Below are positions 42,982 through 51,033 of a DNA stretch of 64,000 bases, piece after piece. This DNA is from Prolixibacteraceae bacterium (GTDB lineage: Bacteria > Bacteroidota > Bacteroidia > Bacteroidales > Prolixibacteraceae), in contig JAQUIJ010000011.1 in the NCBI GenBank assembly GCA_028683385.1, positions 1 to 64,000 on the forward strand, in the 5' to 3' direction. Below the pieces are notes generated by a model. It was not told the origin of the DNA and did no database searches. It was given only the letters and a program-made list of their open reading frames with translations. Position 1 is the stretch's first letter; every line of letters starts with the position of its first letter. Made by a program: the position numbers and the translations under genes.

Positions 42982-45927
42982 ATGAAGACATACTGGAGAA
43001 GTATAGAAGAACTTGCCAATCCAAAAGAGCTACGCCGGGAAGAAGTGCGTGAAGAAGCCAAACAGAAGAGCATGTTGATGAAAGGCGACAAAGACCTGAA
43101 TTCAGCATCGCGACGCGATTTTCTGAAAACTTTTGGTTTTAGCATTGCTGCCGCTTCTATTGTTGCTAGCTGTAAAAGGCCAATCGATAAAGCCATTCCA
43201 TATCTGGTAAAGCCTGATGAAGTCAATCCAGGAACGGCCAATTATTATGCATCTTCCTATTTCGAAGGAAATGAATATGGAAGTATTATCGTGAAAGTTC
43301 GTGATGGCAGGCCAATCAAGATTGAAGGAAATACGCTGAGTTCTATTTCTCAGGGCGGAACGAGTGCCCGGATTCAGGCTTCTGTATTGAATCTTTACGA
43401 CGATGCACGGTTTAAAGCACCTTCAAAAAGTGGATCGGAAATTACCTGGGAGAAAGCTGATGAAGAAATCATGTCTCAACTCTCAACATTAAAATCGCAG
43501 GGTGGAAAAGTTGTTCTGCTCAGCTCAACAATTATTTCTCCATCAACACGCGAGATTATTCGAAAATTTGCTGAAAAGCAAACAAATACGGAATGGATTC
43601 AATACGATCCGGTTTCTGCCTCCGGAATTCTGGAAGCGAACAAGAAAAGTTTCGGAACGGCTTTTATTCCTGATTACCGGTTTAAGCAAGCCAAAGTGGT
43701 GGCCAGTTTTGGTGCCGATTTCCTCGGAAGCTGGCTTTCAACAGTTGAATATACCAAAGGATACACTGCTGCCCGCCAGTTGCAGGACGGACGGAAAGAA
43801 ATGCTTCGTCATTACCAGTTTGAAGCCGGAATGACATTGAGTGGCTCGAATGCAGATGTCCGCTTCCCAATTAAACCATCCGAAGAAGGTGCAATTGTTC
43901 TGGCTTTGTATAATGCAGTAGCCAAGGCAAAAGGCGGACAGGTGCTTTCAGGAGCAACATCTTCAGTAGATATTACTGAATTGGCTAAAGATCTGCTTGA
44001 AAACGAAAAACAAAGCATTGTCATCTCCGGAAGCAATGATGTCAATATTCAGTTGCTCGTCAACGGCATTAATCAATTGTTGGGAAACTACGGACAAACC
44101 ATCGGTTTGGAAAATCCACTTCTCACCAAACAGGGAATTGATCAGGATACTGATCGCCTGCTTTCTGATTTAAAGGCTGGCAATGTAAAGGCACTGCTGG
44201 TTTGGAATGCCAATCCGGTTTACGATCATCCGAAATGGAAAGAGTTTGCTGAGGCCATCAAGAAAACTGGGTTAAGCGTTTCGTTTTCCGAAAGACCAGA
44301 TGAAACTACGGCACTTTGCCAGTACGTTTTGCCTGAAAGTAATCTGTTGGAAAGTTGGAATGATATGGAACCAAAGGCCGGTATTTACAGCCTTTCGCAG
44401 CCGGTAATTGCGCCGATATTCAATAGCCGTCAGCCTCAGGCTACTTTGTTGAAATGGATCGGCACTGACCTAAATTATCGCGATTACATCAAAAATTTCT
44501 GGAAAGAAAACCAATTTTCGAAACAAAAAAATACAACTGATTTCCGTCACTTCTGGAACACTTCGTTGCAAAACGGAGTATTCGAAGCGGTTCAGGAATC
44601 TAAATTAAGTTATTCTCCGGAAGGTCTTTCACAGGCTGCAAGTCAGGTAAAACCTGCTTCTGCCGGACTGGAAGTTGCTATTTACGAAAGTGTTGCCATC
44701 GGGAATGGAAAATATGCGAATAACCCTTGGCTTCAGGAATTGCCCGATCCGGTTGCTAAAATTAGCTGGGATAACTTTGCCGCAGTTCCGGTTGCTTATG
44801 CTGCCGAAAATGGACTGAAAAACGAAGATGTCGTTCTGGTAAATGGCATGGAATTGCCTGTATTTATTCAACCGGGACAAGCGAAAGATACCATTTCTGT
44901 TGCGTTAGGTTACGGACGTCAGATTGCCGGAAAGGTTGGCGATAAAACTGGTTCTAATCTTTATCCGTTTGTCGGAATAGAAAACGGCAACCGTCAGTAT
45001 TTCATTACTTCAGCAAAAGTCGAAAAAGTTCCTGAAAAAGTATTCGAGTTGGCTATTTCGCAAACTCATTATTCAATGGAAGGTCGTGAAATTGTTCGTG
45101 AAACGTCTTTGGATGAATACCTCAAAAATCCGGTTTCAGGAAATGAAAAACATGAAGAAGATCAGGCGAATTCGGTTTCATTGTATAAAGCTCCGGTTTA
45201 TAATGGTCATCACTGGGGAATGGCTATCGATTTGAATTCGTGCACGGGTTGCGGAAACTGCGCTGTGGCTTGCCAGGCTGAAAACAATGTTCAGGTAATC
45301 GGAAAAGAACAGGTTCGGAATCGCCGAATCATGCACTGGATTCGCATTGATCGCTATTATTCAGAAAATCCGGAGAACCCAAAAGTTTCGTTTCAACCAG
45401 TGATGTGCCAACATTGCGGAAATGCCCCTTGCGAAAATGTTTGCCCTGTGGCAGCAACGCCGCACAGCGAAGAAGGTTTGAACCAGATGGCTTACAACCG
45501 TTGTGTTGGAACCAAATATTGCGTTAACAACTGTCCATATAAAGTGCGCCGGTTTAACTGGTTCCAGTATGTGAAAAACGATAAATTCGACTTTGCTTCG
45601 AATAGCGATCTGGGTCGCATGGTTCTCAATCCTGATGTGACGGTTCGTTCGCGTGGGGTAGTCGAAAAATGCTCGATGTGTGTTCAACGCATTCAGGAGA
45701 AAAAGCAGTTGGCAAAATTGGAGGGACGGGTAATTGCCGATGGCGAAATTAAAACGGCATGTTCACAATCCTGCCCGGGGAATGCCATCGTTTTTGGCGA
45801 TTTGGAAAATCCTGAAAGCCGCATTTCGAAGTTGTTTAAGGACAAACGCAATTACCATTTGTTGGAAGAATTACACACTTTGCCATCGATAGGTTACCAG
45901 ACCAAAGTGAGGAATACAAAAGCATGA
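42982..45927 (+). CDS. actB: Alternative complex III subunit B, iron-sulfur molybdopterin-like protein
   Basis: 981 residues. ActB joins a molybdopterin-oxidoreductase-like domain that has lost its cofactor (about 80-700) to a ferredoxin-type domain. A twin-arginine signal SRRDFLKTFGFSIAA (from about 43) exports it. The iron-sulfur part has CTGCGNCAVACQ (from residue 754), CQHCGNAPCENVCP (about 809), the CVGTKYCVNNCPYKV group and CSMCVQRI with a final CSQSCP, enough for three 4Fe-4S clusters and one 3Fe-4S cluster as in known structures. It passes electrons between the quinol site in ActC and the hemes of ActA and ActE. actC starts 28 nt later. Confidence 0.94.
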   Translation: MKTYWRSIEELANPKELRREEVREEAKQKSMLMKGDKDLNSASRRDFLKTFGFSIAAASIVASCKRPIDKAIPYLVKPDEVNPGTANYYASSYFEGNEYGSIIVKVRDGRPIKIEGNTLSSISQGGTSARIQASVLNLYDDARFKAPSKSGSEITWEKADEEIMSQLSTLKSQGGKVVLLSSTIISPSTREIIRKFAEKQTNTEWIQYDPVSASGILEANKKSFGTAFIPDYRFKQAKVVASFGADFLGSWLSTVEYTKGYTAARQLQDGRKEMLRHYQFEAGMTLSGSNADVRFPIKPSEEGAIVLALYNAVAKAKGGQVLSGATSSVDITELAKDLLENEKQSIVISGSNDVNIQLLVNGINQLLGNYGQTIGLENPLLTKQGIDQDTDRLLSDLKAGNVKALLVWNANPVYDHPKWKEFAEAIKKTGLSVSFSERPDETTALCQYVLPESNLLESWNDMEPKAGIYSLSQPVIAPIFNSRQPQATLLKWIGTDLNYRDYIKNFWKENQFSKQKNTTDFRHFWNTSLQNGVFEAVQESKLSYSPEGLSQAASQVKPASAGLEVAIYESVAIGNGKYANNPWLQELPDPVAKISWDNFAAVPVAYAAENGLKNEDVVLVNGMELPVFIQPGQAKDTISVALGYGRQIAGKVGDKTGSNLYPFVGIENGNRQYFITSAKVEKVPEKVFELAISQTHYSMEGREIVRETSLDEYLKNPVSGNEKHEEDQANSVSLYKAPVYNGHHWGMAIDLNSCTGCGNCAVACQAENNVQVIGKEQVRNRRIMHWIRIDRYYSENPENPKVSFQPVMCQHCGNAPCENVCPVAATPHSEEGLNQMAYNRCVGTKYCVNNCPYKVRRFNWFQYVKNDKFDFASNSDLGRMVLNPDVTVRSRGVVEKCSMCVQRIQEKKQLAKLEGRVIADGEIKTACSQSCPGNAIVFGDLENPESRISKLFKDKRNYHLLEELHTLPSIGYQTKVRNTKA

Positions 45928-45955
45928 TCAATAATCAAAGAAAATAGATCGGACT

Positions 45956-47347
45956 ATGTACAAAACGGACGTACGAGGAAAATTAATTGACGGAGATAAG
46001 TCGCTCAGTCAGATTTCGACAGATATTCTGTTACCAATATATGGTAAAACGCCCAAATGGTGGTATGCAGCCATGACCATTAGTTTAATTATGTTGGCGT
46101 GGGGTGCCAAAAGCATTTATACCACACTTACCGTTGGAATTGGTTCGTGGGGTGTGAATAATACGGTTGCATGGGGTTGGGCCATTGTCAATTTTGTGTG
46201 GTGGATCGGGATTGGACACGCCGGAACAGCGTTTTCAATATTCCTACTGATTTTACGGCAAAAGTGGAGATCGTCAATCAACAGGGCTGCTGAAGCAATG
46301 ACTGTGGCTGCTGTATTTTGTGCTGCACTATTCCCATTAATGCACATGGGACGTTCCTGGTTGTTTTTCTTCGTTTTCCCATATCCGAATACGCGCGGCC
46401 CATTATGGGTGAATTTCAACTCGCCTTTATTTTGGGATTTTGTGGCAGTTTCAACCTATTTGCTTATTTCAGCCAGCTTTTGGTTTTATGGTATGGTGCC
46501 TGATTTTGCAACCATAAGAGACACTACCAAATCAAAAATAAAAAAGTCAGTCTATGGGTTCTTCTCCTTCGGATGGACTGGATCGTCTAAAGAATGGTTG
46601 CGGTACGAAGGCCTGGCTTTTGTACTTGGAGGGATCGCAGCGGTGTTGGTAGTTTCGGTGCATTCAATTGTGGCGACCGACTTTGCCGCAGGGATTGAAC
46701 CTGGATGGCATTCAACTATTTTTCCTCCATTTTTTGTGGTAGGCGCTATCTTTTCTGGATTTGCCATGGTTTTAACCTTGGTGGTACTGATGCGGAAGCT
46801 CTATAATATGGAAGATTTTATTACAGATAACCACGTTGATGCTGTTTGCCGCGTATTGGTTTTTATTTCGCTAATTATGGGAACTGCATATATTACTGAA
46901 ATTTTCATGGCTTGGTATTCTGGTTCCGAATTTGAGTTTTATACATTTTTCAAGAACAGGCTTACCGGCGAGTATGCTTTCGAATTCTGGTCGATGTTTA
47001 TTTACAATGCCTTGCTTCCTCAATTATTCTGGTCAAGAAAAATTCGCCGGAATATCTGGCTTGTTTTTGCAATTTCAATTTTCATCAATATTGGAATGTG
47101 GTACGAACGATACATTATTGTAGTGACTTCCTTATCGAAAGATTTTCTTCCATCAAGCTGGGCTGAGTATCATCCTTCAATGGTTGAAATTGGATTTTAT
47201 GTCGGAACTCTGGGTATGTTTGCAGCCGCTGTTTTGCTGTTCTTCCGGTATATTCCACAAATTGCAATTCACGAAGTGAAAATGATTTCAAAATACAATT
47301 CACAACAATCTGATCACCTTAAACCGGGGCACCATGATTATGAATAA
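45956..47347 (+). CDS. actC: Alternative complex III subunit C, NrfD-like quinol-binding subunit
   Basis: 463 residues with about ten transmembrane helices, of the NrfD/PsrC family. NWGVNNTVAWGWAIVNFVWW-type signature is present as GVNNTVAWGWAIVNFVWWIG, followed by the quinol-site region IGHAGTAFSIFLLILRQKW. Other landmarks are FVAVSTYLLISASFWFYGMV and WERYIIVVTSLSKDFLPSSW near the end. It holds the quinol oxidation site. Its 3' end overlaps actD by 14 nt, showing translational coupling. Confidence 0.94.
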   Translation: MYKTDVRGKLIDGDKSLSQISTDILLPIYGKTPKWWYAAMTISLIMLAWGAKSIYTTLTVGIGSWGVNNTVAWGWAIVNFVWWIGIGHAGTAFSIFLLILRQKWRSSINRAAEAMTVAAVFCAALFPLMHMGRSWLFFFVFPYPNTRGPLWVNFNSPLFWDFVAVSTYLLISASFWFYGMVPDFATIRDTTKSKIKKSVYGFFSFGWTGSSKEWLRYEGLAFVLGGIAAVLVVSVHSIVATDFAAGIEPGWHSTIFPPFFVVGAIFSGFAMVLTLVVLMRKLYNMEDFITDNHVDAVCRVLVFISLIMGTAYITEIFMAWYSGSEFEFYTFFKNRLTGEYAFEFWSMFIYNALLPQLFWSRKIRRNIWLVFAISIFINIGMWYERYIIVVTSLSKDFLPSSWAEYHPSMVEIGFYVGTLGMFAAAVLLFFRYIPQIAIHEVKMISKYNSQQSDHLKPGHHDYE

Positions 47348-47864
47348 AAAATATTTAGTTGGGGTCTTTAATGACGAGCATACACTTGTCGATGCGTTTG
47401 AGAAAGCGCTTGAAAAGGGTGTTGTAATTGAAGAAGTTTATACTCCTTATCCGATACATGAAGTGTTAATGGGGATGAAGACAAAAACGTATATCTCTCA
47501 TGCTGCTTTTTTCTATGGCGTACTAGGCGTTATTATGCTTATCGGAGGAATGTATTATGCGGCTGTAATTGATTGGCCTTTGCATTTTGGGGGAAAACCT
47601 TTCAATACTTTCCCATCGTTTATCGTGATTACAATTGTTGGAACAATCCTGACAATAACTCTTTTAACCTTGTTAACTTTTTCTGTAAGTTCTAAGATTT
47701 TTCCGGGAAAGAAGGCCGATATTATTGACATGAGGGCAACCGATGACAAATTTGTGATCGTACTCGATCAGGAAAAAATGAGTATTGAAAAACCAGCAAT
47801 AACGCAGTTGTTTCAGAGCAATGGAGCCACTGAGGTTTATGAAAAGGAAGCGAACACAAACTGA
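47334..47864 (+). CDS. actD: Alternative complex III subunit D (DUF3341)
   Basis: 176 residues. The DUF3341 family is recognised by KKYLVGVFNDEHTLVDAFEK at the start and VYTPYPIHEVLMGMKTK, then two transmembrane helices at about 57-77 and 97-120, with the periplasmic-side stretch WPLHFGGKPFNTFPSF between them. ActD is a membrane-anchored accessory subunit of the complex. Overlap with actC (14 nt) and a 14-nt gap to actE show tight coupling. M3 (47340) is an alternative start. Confidence 0.92.
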   Translation: MIMNKKYLVGVFNDEHTLVDAFEKALEKGVVIEEVYTPYPIHEVLMGMKTKTYISHAAFFYGVLGVIMLIGGMYYAAVIDWPLHFGGKPFNTFPSFIVITIVGTILTITLLTLLTFSVSSKIFPGKKADIIDMRATDDKFVIVLDQEKMSIEKPAITQLFQSNGATEVYEKEANTN

Positions 47865-47878
47865 TAAATAATTTTCGA

Positions 47879-48445
47879 ATGAACTTTAAATTACGAAATA
47901 AAAGTTTGGCTGCTATAGTACTGATGGTGATCTTTGGATCATGCGATCGGGATAGAAACACAACCGGATGGGAATATTTTGATGATATGGCGCATTCAGC
48001 GGCATACGAATCATACACAGCAAATCCGAATTTCGCTGATGGAAAAACCATGCGTAATCCGGTTGATGGAACTATTCCGATAGGCTTTCAGCCCTATTTG
48101 TATGAAAAGAACGATACTGATCGTGTGCTTGCCGGAAAGGAATTGGTTAATCCATATCAGCCAACAACCGCAAATCTGGAACGAGGGAAACAAGTATTTG
48201 CTATTTTTTGTATGAACTGTCATGGAGATAAAGGCGACGGGAAAGGTTATTTGTTCACAAGCGGAAAGTATCCGTTTCCTCCCAAAAGCTTATTGTCAGA
48301 GAAAGTCCGAAAAGGTCCTGAAGGTGAAATATTCCATGTTGTAACTGTTGGGTTTGGAGTAATGCCCGCTCATGGTTCGCAGGTGAGACCAGAAGACCGC
48401 TGGAAAGTAGCGATGTATGTGAAAGAAGTGCTGCAAAAACAGTAA
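47879..48445 (+). CDS. actE: Alternative complex III subunit E, monoheme cytochrome c lipoprotein
   Basis: 188 residues. A lipoprotein signal (AAIVLMVIFGSC, Cys22) anchors it on the membrane. One heme motif, CMNCH, lies at about 110-114 in GKQVFAIFCMNCHGDKGDG, and the axial methionine is in GFGVMPAHGSQV. The N-terminal extension with DDMAHSAAYESY and NPVDGTIPIGFQPYLY is typical of ActE. It should pass electrons on to a terminal oxidase or soluble carrier. A 59-nt spacer made of GGAGTCCGGAG-like repeats separates it from actF. Confidence 0.92.
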   Translation: MNFKLRNKSLAAIVLMVIFGSCDRDRNTTGWEYFDDMAHSAAYESYTANPNFADGKTMRNPVDGTIPIGFQPYLYEKNDTDRVLAGKELVNPYQPTTANLERGKQVFAIFCMNCHGDKGDGKGYLFTSGKYPFPPKSLLSEKVRKGPEGEIFHVVTVGFGVMPAHGSQVRPEDRWKVAMYVKEVLQKQ

Positions 48446-48504
48446 AAAGTCTGGAGTCCGGAGTTTGGAGTCCGAAGTTTAAAAAAACGAAAAGAATTAA
48501 AAAT

Positions 48505-49674
48505 ATGGACAAGTTTGAAGATAGACTAGTTGTTCCTCAAAAGTTTAAATTACTGATGTTTGGATTAATTGGCATCGGAATAATTTCTTTGGTTGCAGGA
48601 TTTGTTACGAATCCTGACAGAGCCTGGGCTAATTATTTATTGAACAACTATTATTTTGTGTCGCTGGCCATTGGTGCTGCTTTCTTTGGAGCCATTCAAT
48701 ACATTTCGCAATCAGGCTGGTCGGCTGCTTTTAAACGTGTCCCAGAGGCCATGGCTTCCTATGTTCCTGTGGCCGCTATATTCTTTTTACTGATGTATTT
48801 TGGAATGCACTCCCTATTTCACTGGTCGCACGAAGGAATTACCACAACAGATGCTTTGCTGGCGCATAAAGCTCCCTATCTGAATGTACCGTTTTTCTTC
48901 ATTCGGGTCGCCTTGTTTTTTGGATTGTGGATTTTCATGATTCGGTTATTGCGTAAAATATCGCTGAGAGAAGATGCTGAAGGCGGAATGACTCATTTTT
49001 ACAATTCCGAAAAATACTCTAAAGTCATCATTTTCATCATAGCAATTAGCTTCACTCTTTTTGCGATCGATATGATTATGTCGCTTCAGCCACATTGGTA
49101 CAGTGCCTTATTTGCGGCTAAAAGCTTTATCGCTGCTTTTTTACATGCCGCAACAGTAATAACTCTGATTGTGATTATTTTGAATAAAGTTGGTCATTAC
49201 ACCATGTTAAACCGTAGCCATCTTCACGATTTTTCAAGGTATATTTTTATGCTGGCAATCATTTGGGGTTATTTTAATTTTGTTGAGTTTATGCTCATTT
49301 GGTACGGAAATATTCCAGAAGAAACAGTCTTTTATGTGAACCGTTCAAACGGAGCATTCGGAGTGCTGTTTTTTGCAAACATCATTATCAACTGGTTTAT
49401 TCCATTCTTATTTCTGATGCCTCGAATGACTTCACGCAGCAAAGTGTTTTTACTTCCGGTTATTGTTATCATGATGGTTGGACAATATACCGAACTGTAT
49501 TATTACATCTGGCCTTCGGTACTTCACGAAGCTAAATTTGGTATTCTGGAAATTGGAACTTACCTCGGATTTTTAGGTTTGTTTGCATTGGTGGTATCAA
49601 CCACTTTATCAAAGGCAAACTTGATTCCGAAAAATCATCCCTATCTGGAAGAAAGTATCTATCATCAGTTCTGA
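48505..49674 (+). CDS. actF: Alternative complex III subunit F, NrfD-like membrane subunit
   Basis: 389 residues with about ten transmembrane helices. It is a shorter relative of ActC; landmarks are MHSLFHWSHEGITTTDALLA, SLQPHWYSALFAAKSFIAAF and FVEFMLIWYGNIPEETVFYV. In the known complexes ActF does not clearly bind quinol but may take part in proton translocation. It is the last act gene; no cytochrome oxidase genes follow, so the electron acceptor is encoded elsewhere. A strong terminator ends the operon. Confidence 0.93.
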   Translation: MDKFEDRLVVPQKFKLLMFGLIGIGIISLVAGFVTNPDRAWANYLLNNYYFVSLAIGAAFFGAIQYISQSGWSAAFKRVPEAMASYVPVAAIFFLLMYFGMHSLFHWSHEGITTTDALLAHKAPYLNVPFFFIRVALFFGLWIFMIRLLRKISLREDAEGGMTHFYNSEKYSKVIIFIIAISFTLFAIDMIMSLQPHWYSALFAAKSFIAAFLHAATVITLIVIILNKVGHYTMLNRSHLHDFSRYIFMLAIIWGYFNFVEFMLIWYGNIPEETVFYVNRSNGAFGVLFFANIIINWFIPFLFLMPRMTSRSKVFLLPVIVIMMVGQYTELYYYIWPSVLHEAKFGILEIGTYLGFLGLFALVVSTTLSKANLIPKNHPYLEESIYHQF

Positions 49675-49690
49675 TGAATTCGATATAGAC

Positions 49691-49733
49691 AAAAAAAATC
49701 CCGAAATCTGGTTAAGGTTTCGGGATTTTTTAT
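49691..49733 (+). terminator. Terminator of the act operon
   Basis: AAAATCCCGAAA (to 49706) pairs with TTTCGGGATTTTT (49718 on). Its stem and part of the loop are nearly identical to the hairpin at 53651-53687. Confidence 0.9.
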
Positions 49734-49769
49734 GTTTTAGTCCGTCGCCAATTGCTTCTTTTGGAAATA

Positions 49770-49818
49770 TTAGCAAAAATTAATTTGCCAAAATACTTGA
49801 CAAATTAATTTTTGCTAA
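49770..49818. promoter_or_regulatory. Perfect 18-bp inverted repeat over the ATPase promoter
   Basis: TTAGCAAAAATTAATTTG (49770-49787) and its exact complement CAAATTAATTTTTGCTAA (49801-49818) are 13 nt apart. Each arm also contains GCAAA-N6-TTTG(C), itself a near-palindrome, so two regulator dimers could bind. The right arm covers the space between the -33 and -7 elements. It could equally form a hairpin if transcribed from the left. Confidence 0.8.
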
Positions 49819-49827
49819 GTATATTTG
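49797..49827 (+). promoter_or_regulatory. Promoter of the two-gene ATPase cassette
   Basis: TTG at 49797-49799, 20 nt, TATATTTG at 49820-49827: consensus match. Start of transcription near 49834, 15 nt before the ATG at 49849. Confidence 0.65.
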
Positions 49828-49848
49828 TTTCGTCTTAAATCTTTAATT

Positions 49849-51021
49849 ATGGCAACAAAAGCAATCATTGGTCAGTCGGTAAGAAATTCAGATTTTTATT
49901 TGCGTCCCAAAATTATTTCAGACTTGATTTCACACCTTGAAAAGGGCGATCATATCTTGTTGGCGGCTCCCAGAAGAATAGGCAAAACATCGATCATGTT
50001 TTACCTGTTGGATAATCCCGAACCAAACTATTTGATAAAGTATTTGATTACGCAGTCAGTTAATAATGAGAACGAGTATTATAAGCGGATATATAAGAAA
50101 GTCATAGAAATTCTGAAAGGACACAAAAATCTGTGGACTCAAACCAAAAATCTGATAGAATCCAAGCGAATCACATCAATTACAGTTGAGGGAATTATAA
50201 TAGAAGACGCGGAAGTGATTTATTACGAAAAATTGCAACTCCTTTTGAAAAGCCTCGATTTGAAATCAGAAAAGCTAATTATAATGCTCGATGAGTTTTC
50301 GGAAACACTGGAAAACATTATTGAGGATGAGGGAGTTGATAAAGCCATTCATTTTTTAGAAAGCAACCGCGATTTCAGACATATCCCTGAGTTGCATAAA
50401 AAGGTGCAGTTCATTTACACGGGTTCGATAGGACTTGAAAATATTGTCGGACGGCTCAATAAAATGAACACAATCAACGATTTATATCCTTATGAGGTAA
50501 CTCCTTTTTCTGAAATTGAGGCTAAAGAGCTAATTGATAGGCTTATTGCTGATTCTGATCTGCTGATTGACGATATTCAGAAAGAAAATATCATCAGTGA
50601 AATTGAATGGGCGATTCCGTATTTCATCCAAATTGTTATCGACGAGATTGATAAGATAGAATGGGAGGCGAATAAGAACAAACAAAGAGAAGTAACTCAC
50701 GAAATAATCAAGCGGGCAATTAAAAACTCCCTTGAAAACCGAACTTATTTTGAACATTGGTTAAGCCGCCTGCGAATTGCTTTCAAAGGCAACGAATACA
50801 AGTTCGTTCTGGAATTGCTGAACACCATTTCCGAAGGACATTCTATTCACCGGAACGACATTGTGAATCTTTCAGTTAAGCACCAGATTCAGGAAGGCTA
50901 TAAAGATATTTTGAGTTCGCTGATTCACGATGGTTACATCAATAACCTCAAAGAGCGAAGCGAATATCGATTTAATTCTCCGCTGCTGAAAATGTGGTGG
51001 TTCGAAAAAGTTGTCAACTAA
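49849..51021 (+). CDS. AAA/STAND-type ATPase (archaeal-ATPase-like), first gene of cassette
   Basis: 390 residues from the ATG at 49849; the longer frame from 49825 would begin inside the promoter. An ORC/archaeal-type P-loop ATPase domain covers about 8-270: ILLAAPRRIGKTSIMFYLL with Walker A APRRIGKT (about 43-50), LIIMLDEFSETLENI as Walker B with an acidic catalytic residue, and FIYTGSIGLENIVGRL as sensor 1. A winged-helix-like domain follows (VLELLNTISEGHSIHRNDIV, GYINNLKERSEYRFNSPLLK), ending in the motif WWFEKVV typical of this family. Such ATPases are multi-copy in Bacteroidota genomes and of unknown function. It is followed by the second ATPase after 12 nt. Confidence 0.8.
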   Translation: MATKAIIGQSVRNSDFYLRPKIISDLISHLEKGDHILLAAPRRIGKTSIMFYLLDNPEPNYLIKYLITQSVNNENEYYKRIYKKVIEILKGHKNLWTQTKNLIESKRITSITVEGIIIEDAEVIYYEKLQLLLKSLDLKSEKLIIMLDEFSETLENIIEDEGVDKAIHFLESNRDFRHIPELHKKVQFIYTGSIGLENIVGRLNKMNTINDLYPYEVTPFSEIEAKELIDRLIADSDLLIDDIQKENIISEIEWAIPYFIQIVIDEIDKIEWEANKNKQREVTHEIIKRAIKNSLENRTYFEHWLSRLRIAFKGNEYKFVLELLNTISEGHSIHRNDIVNLSVKHQIQEGYKDILSSLIHDGYINNLKERSEYRFNSPLLKMWWFEKVVN

Positions 51022-51033
51022 TAAAAGCACATC

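Noticed and set aside
42557-43108. 183-codon minus-strand frame across the actA-actB spacer
   Set aside because: It overlaps both act genes, runs through a dispersed repeat and shows no conserved domain.
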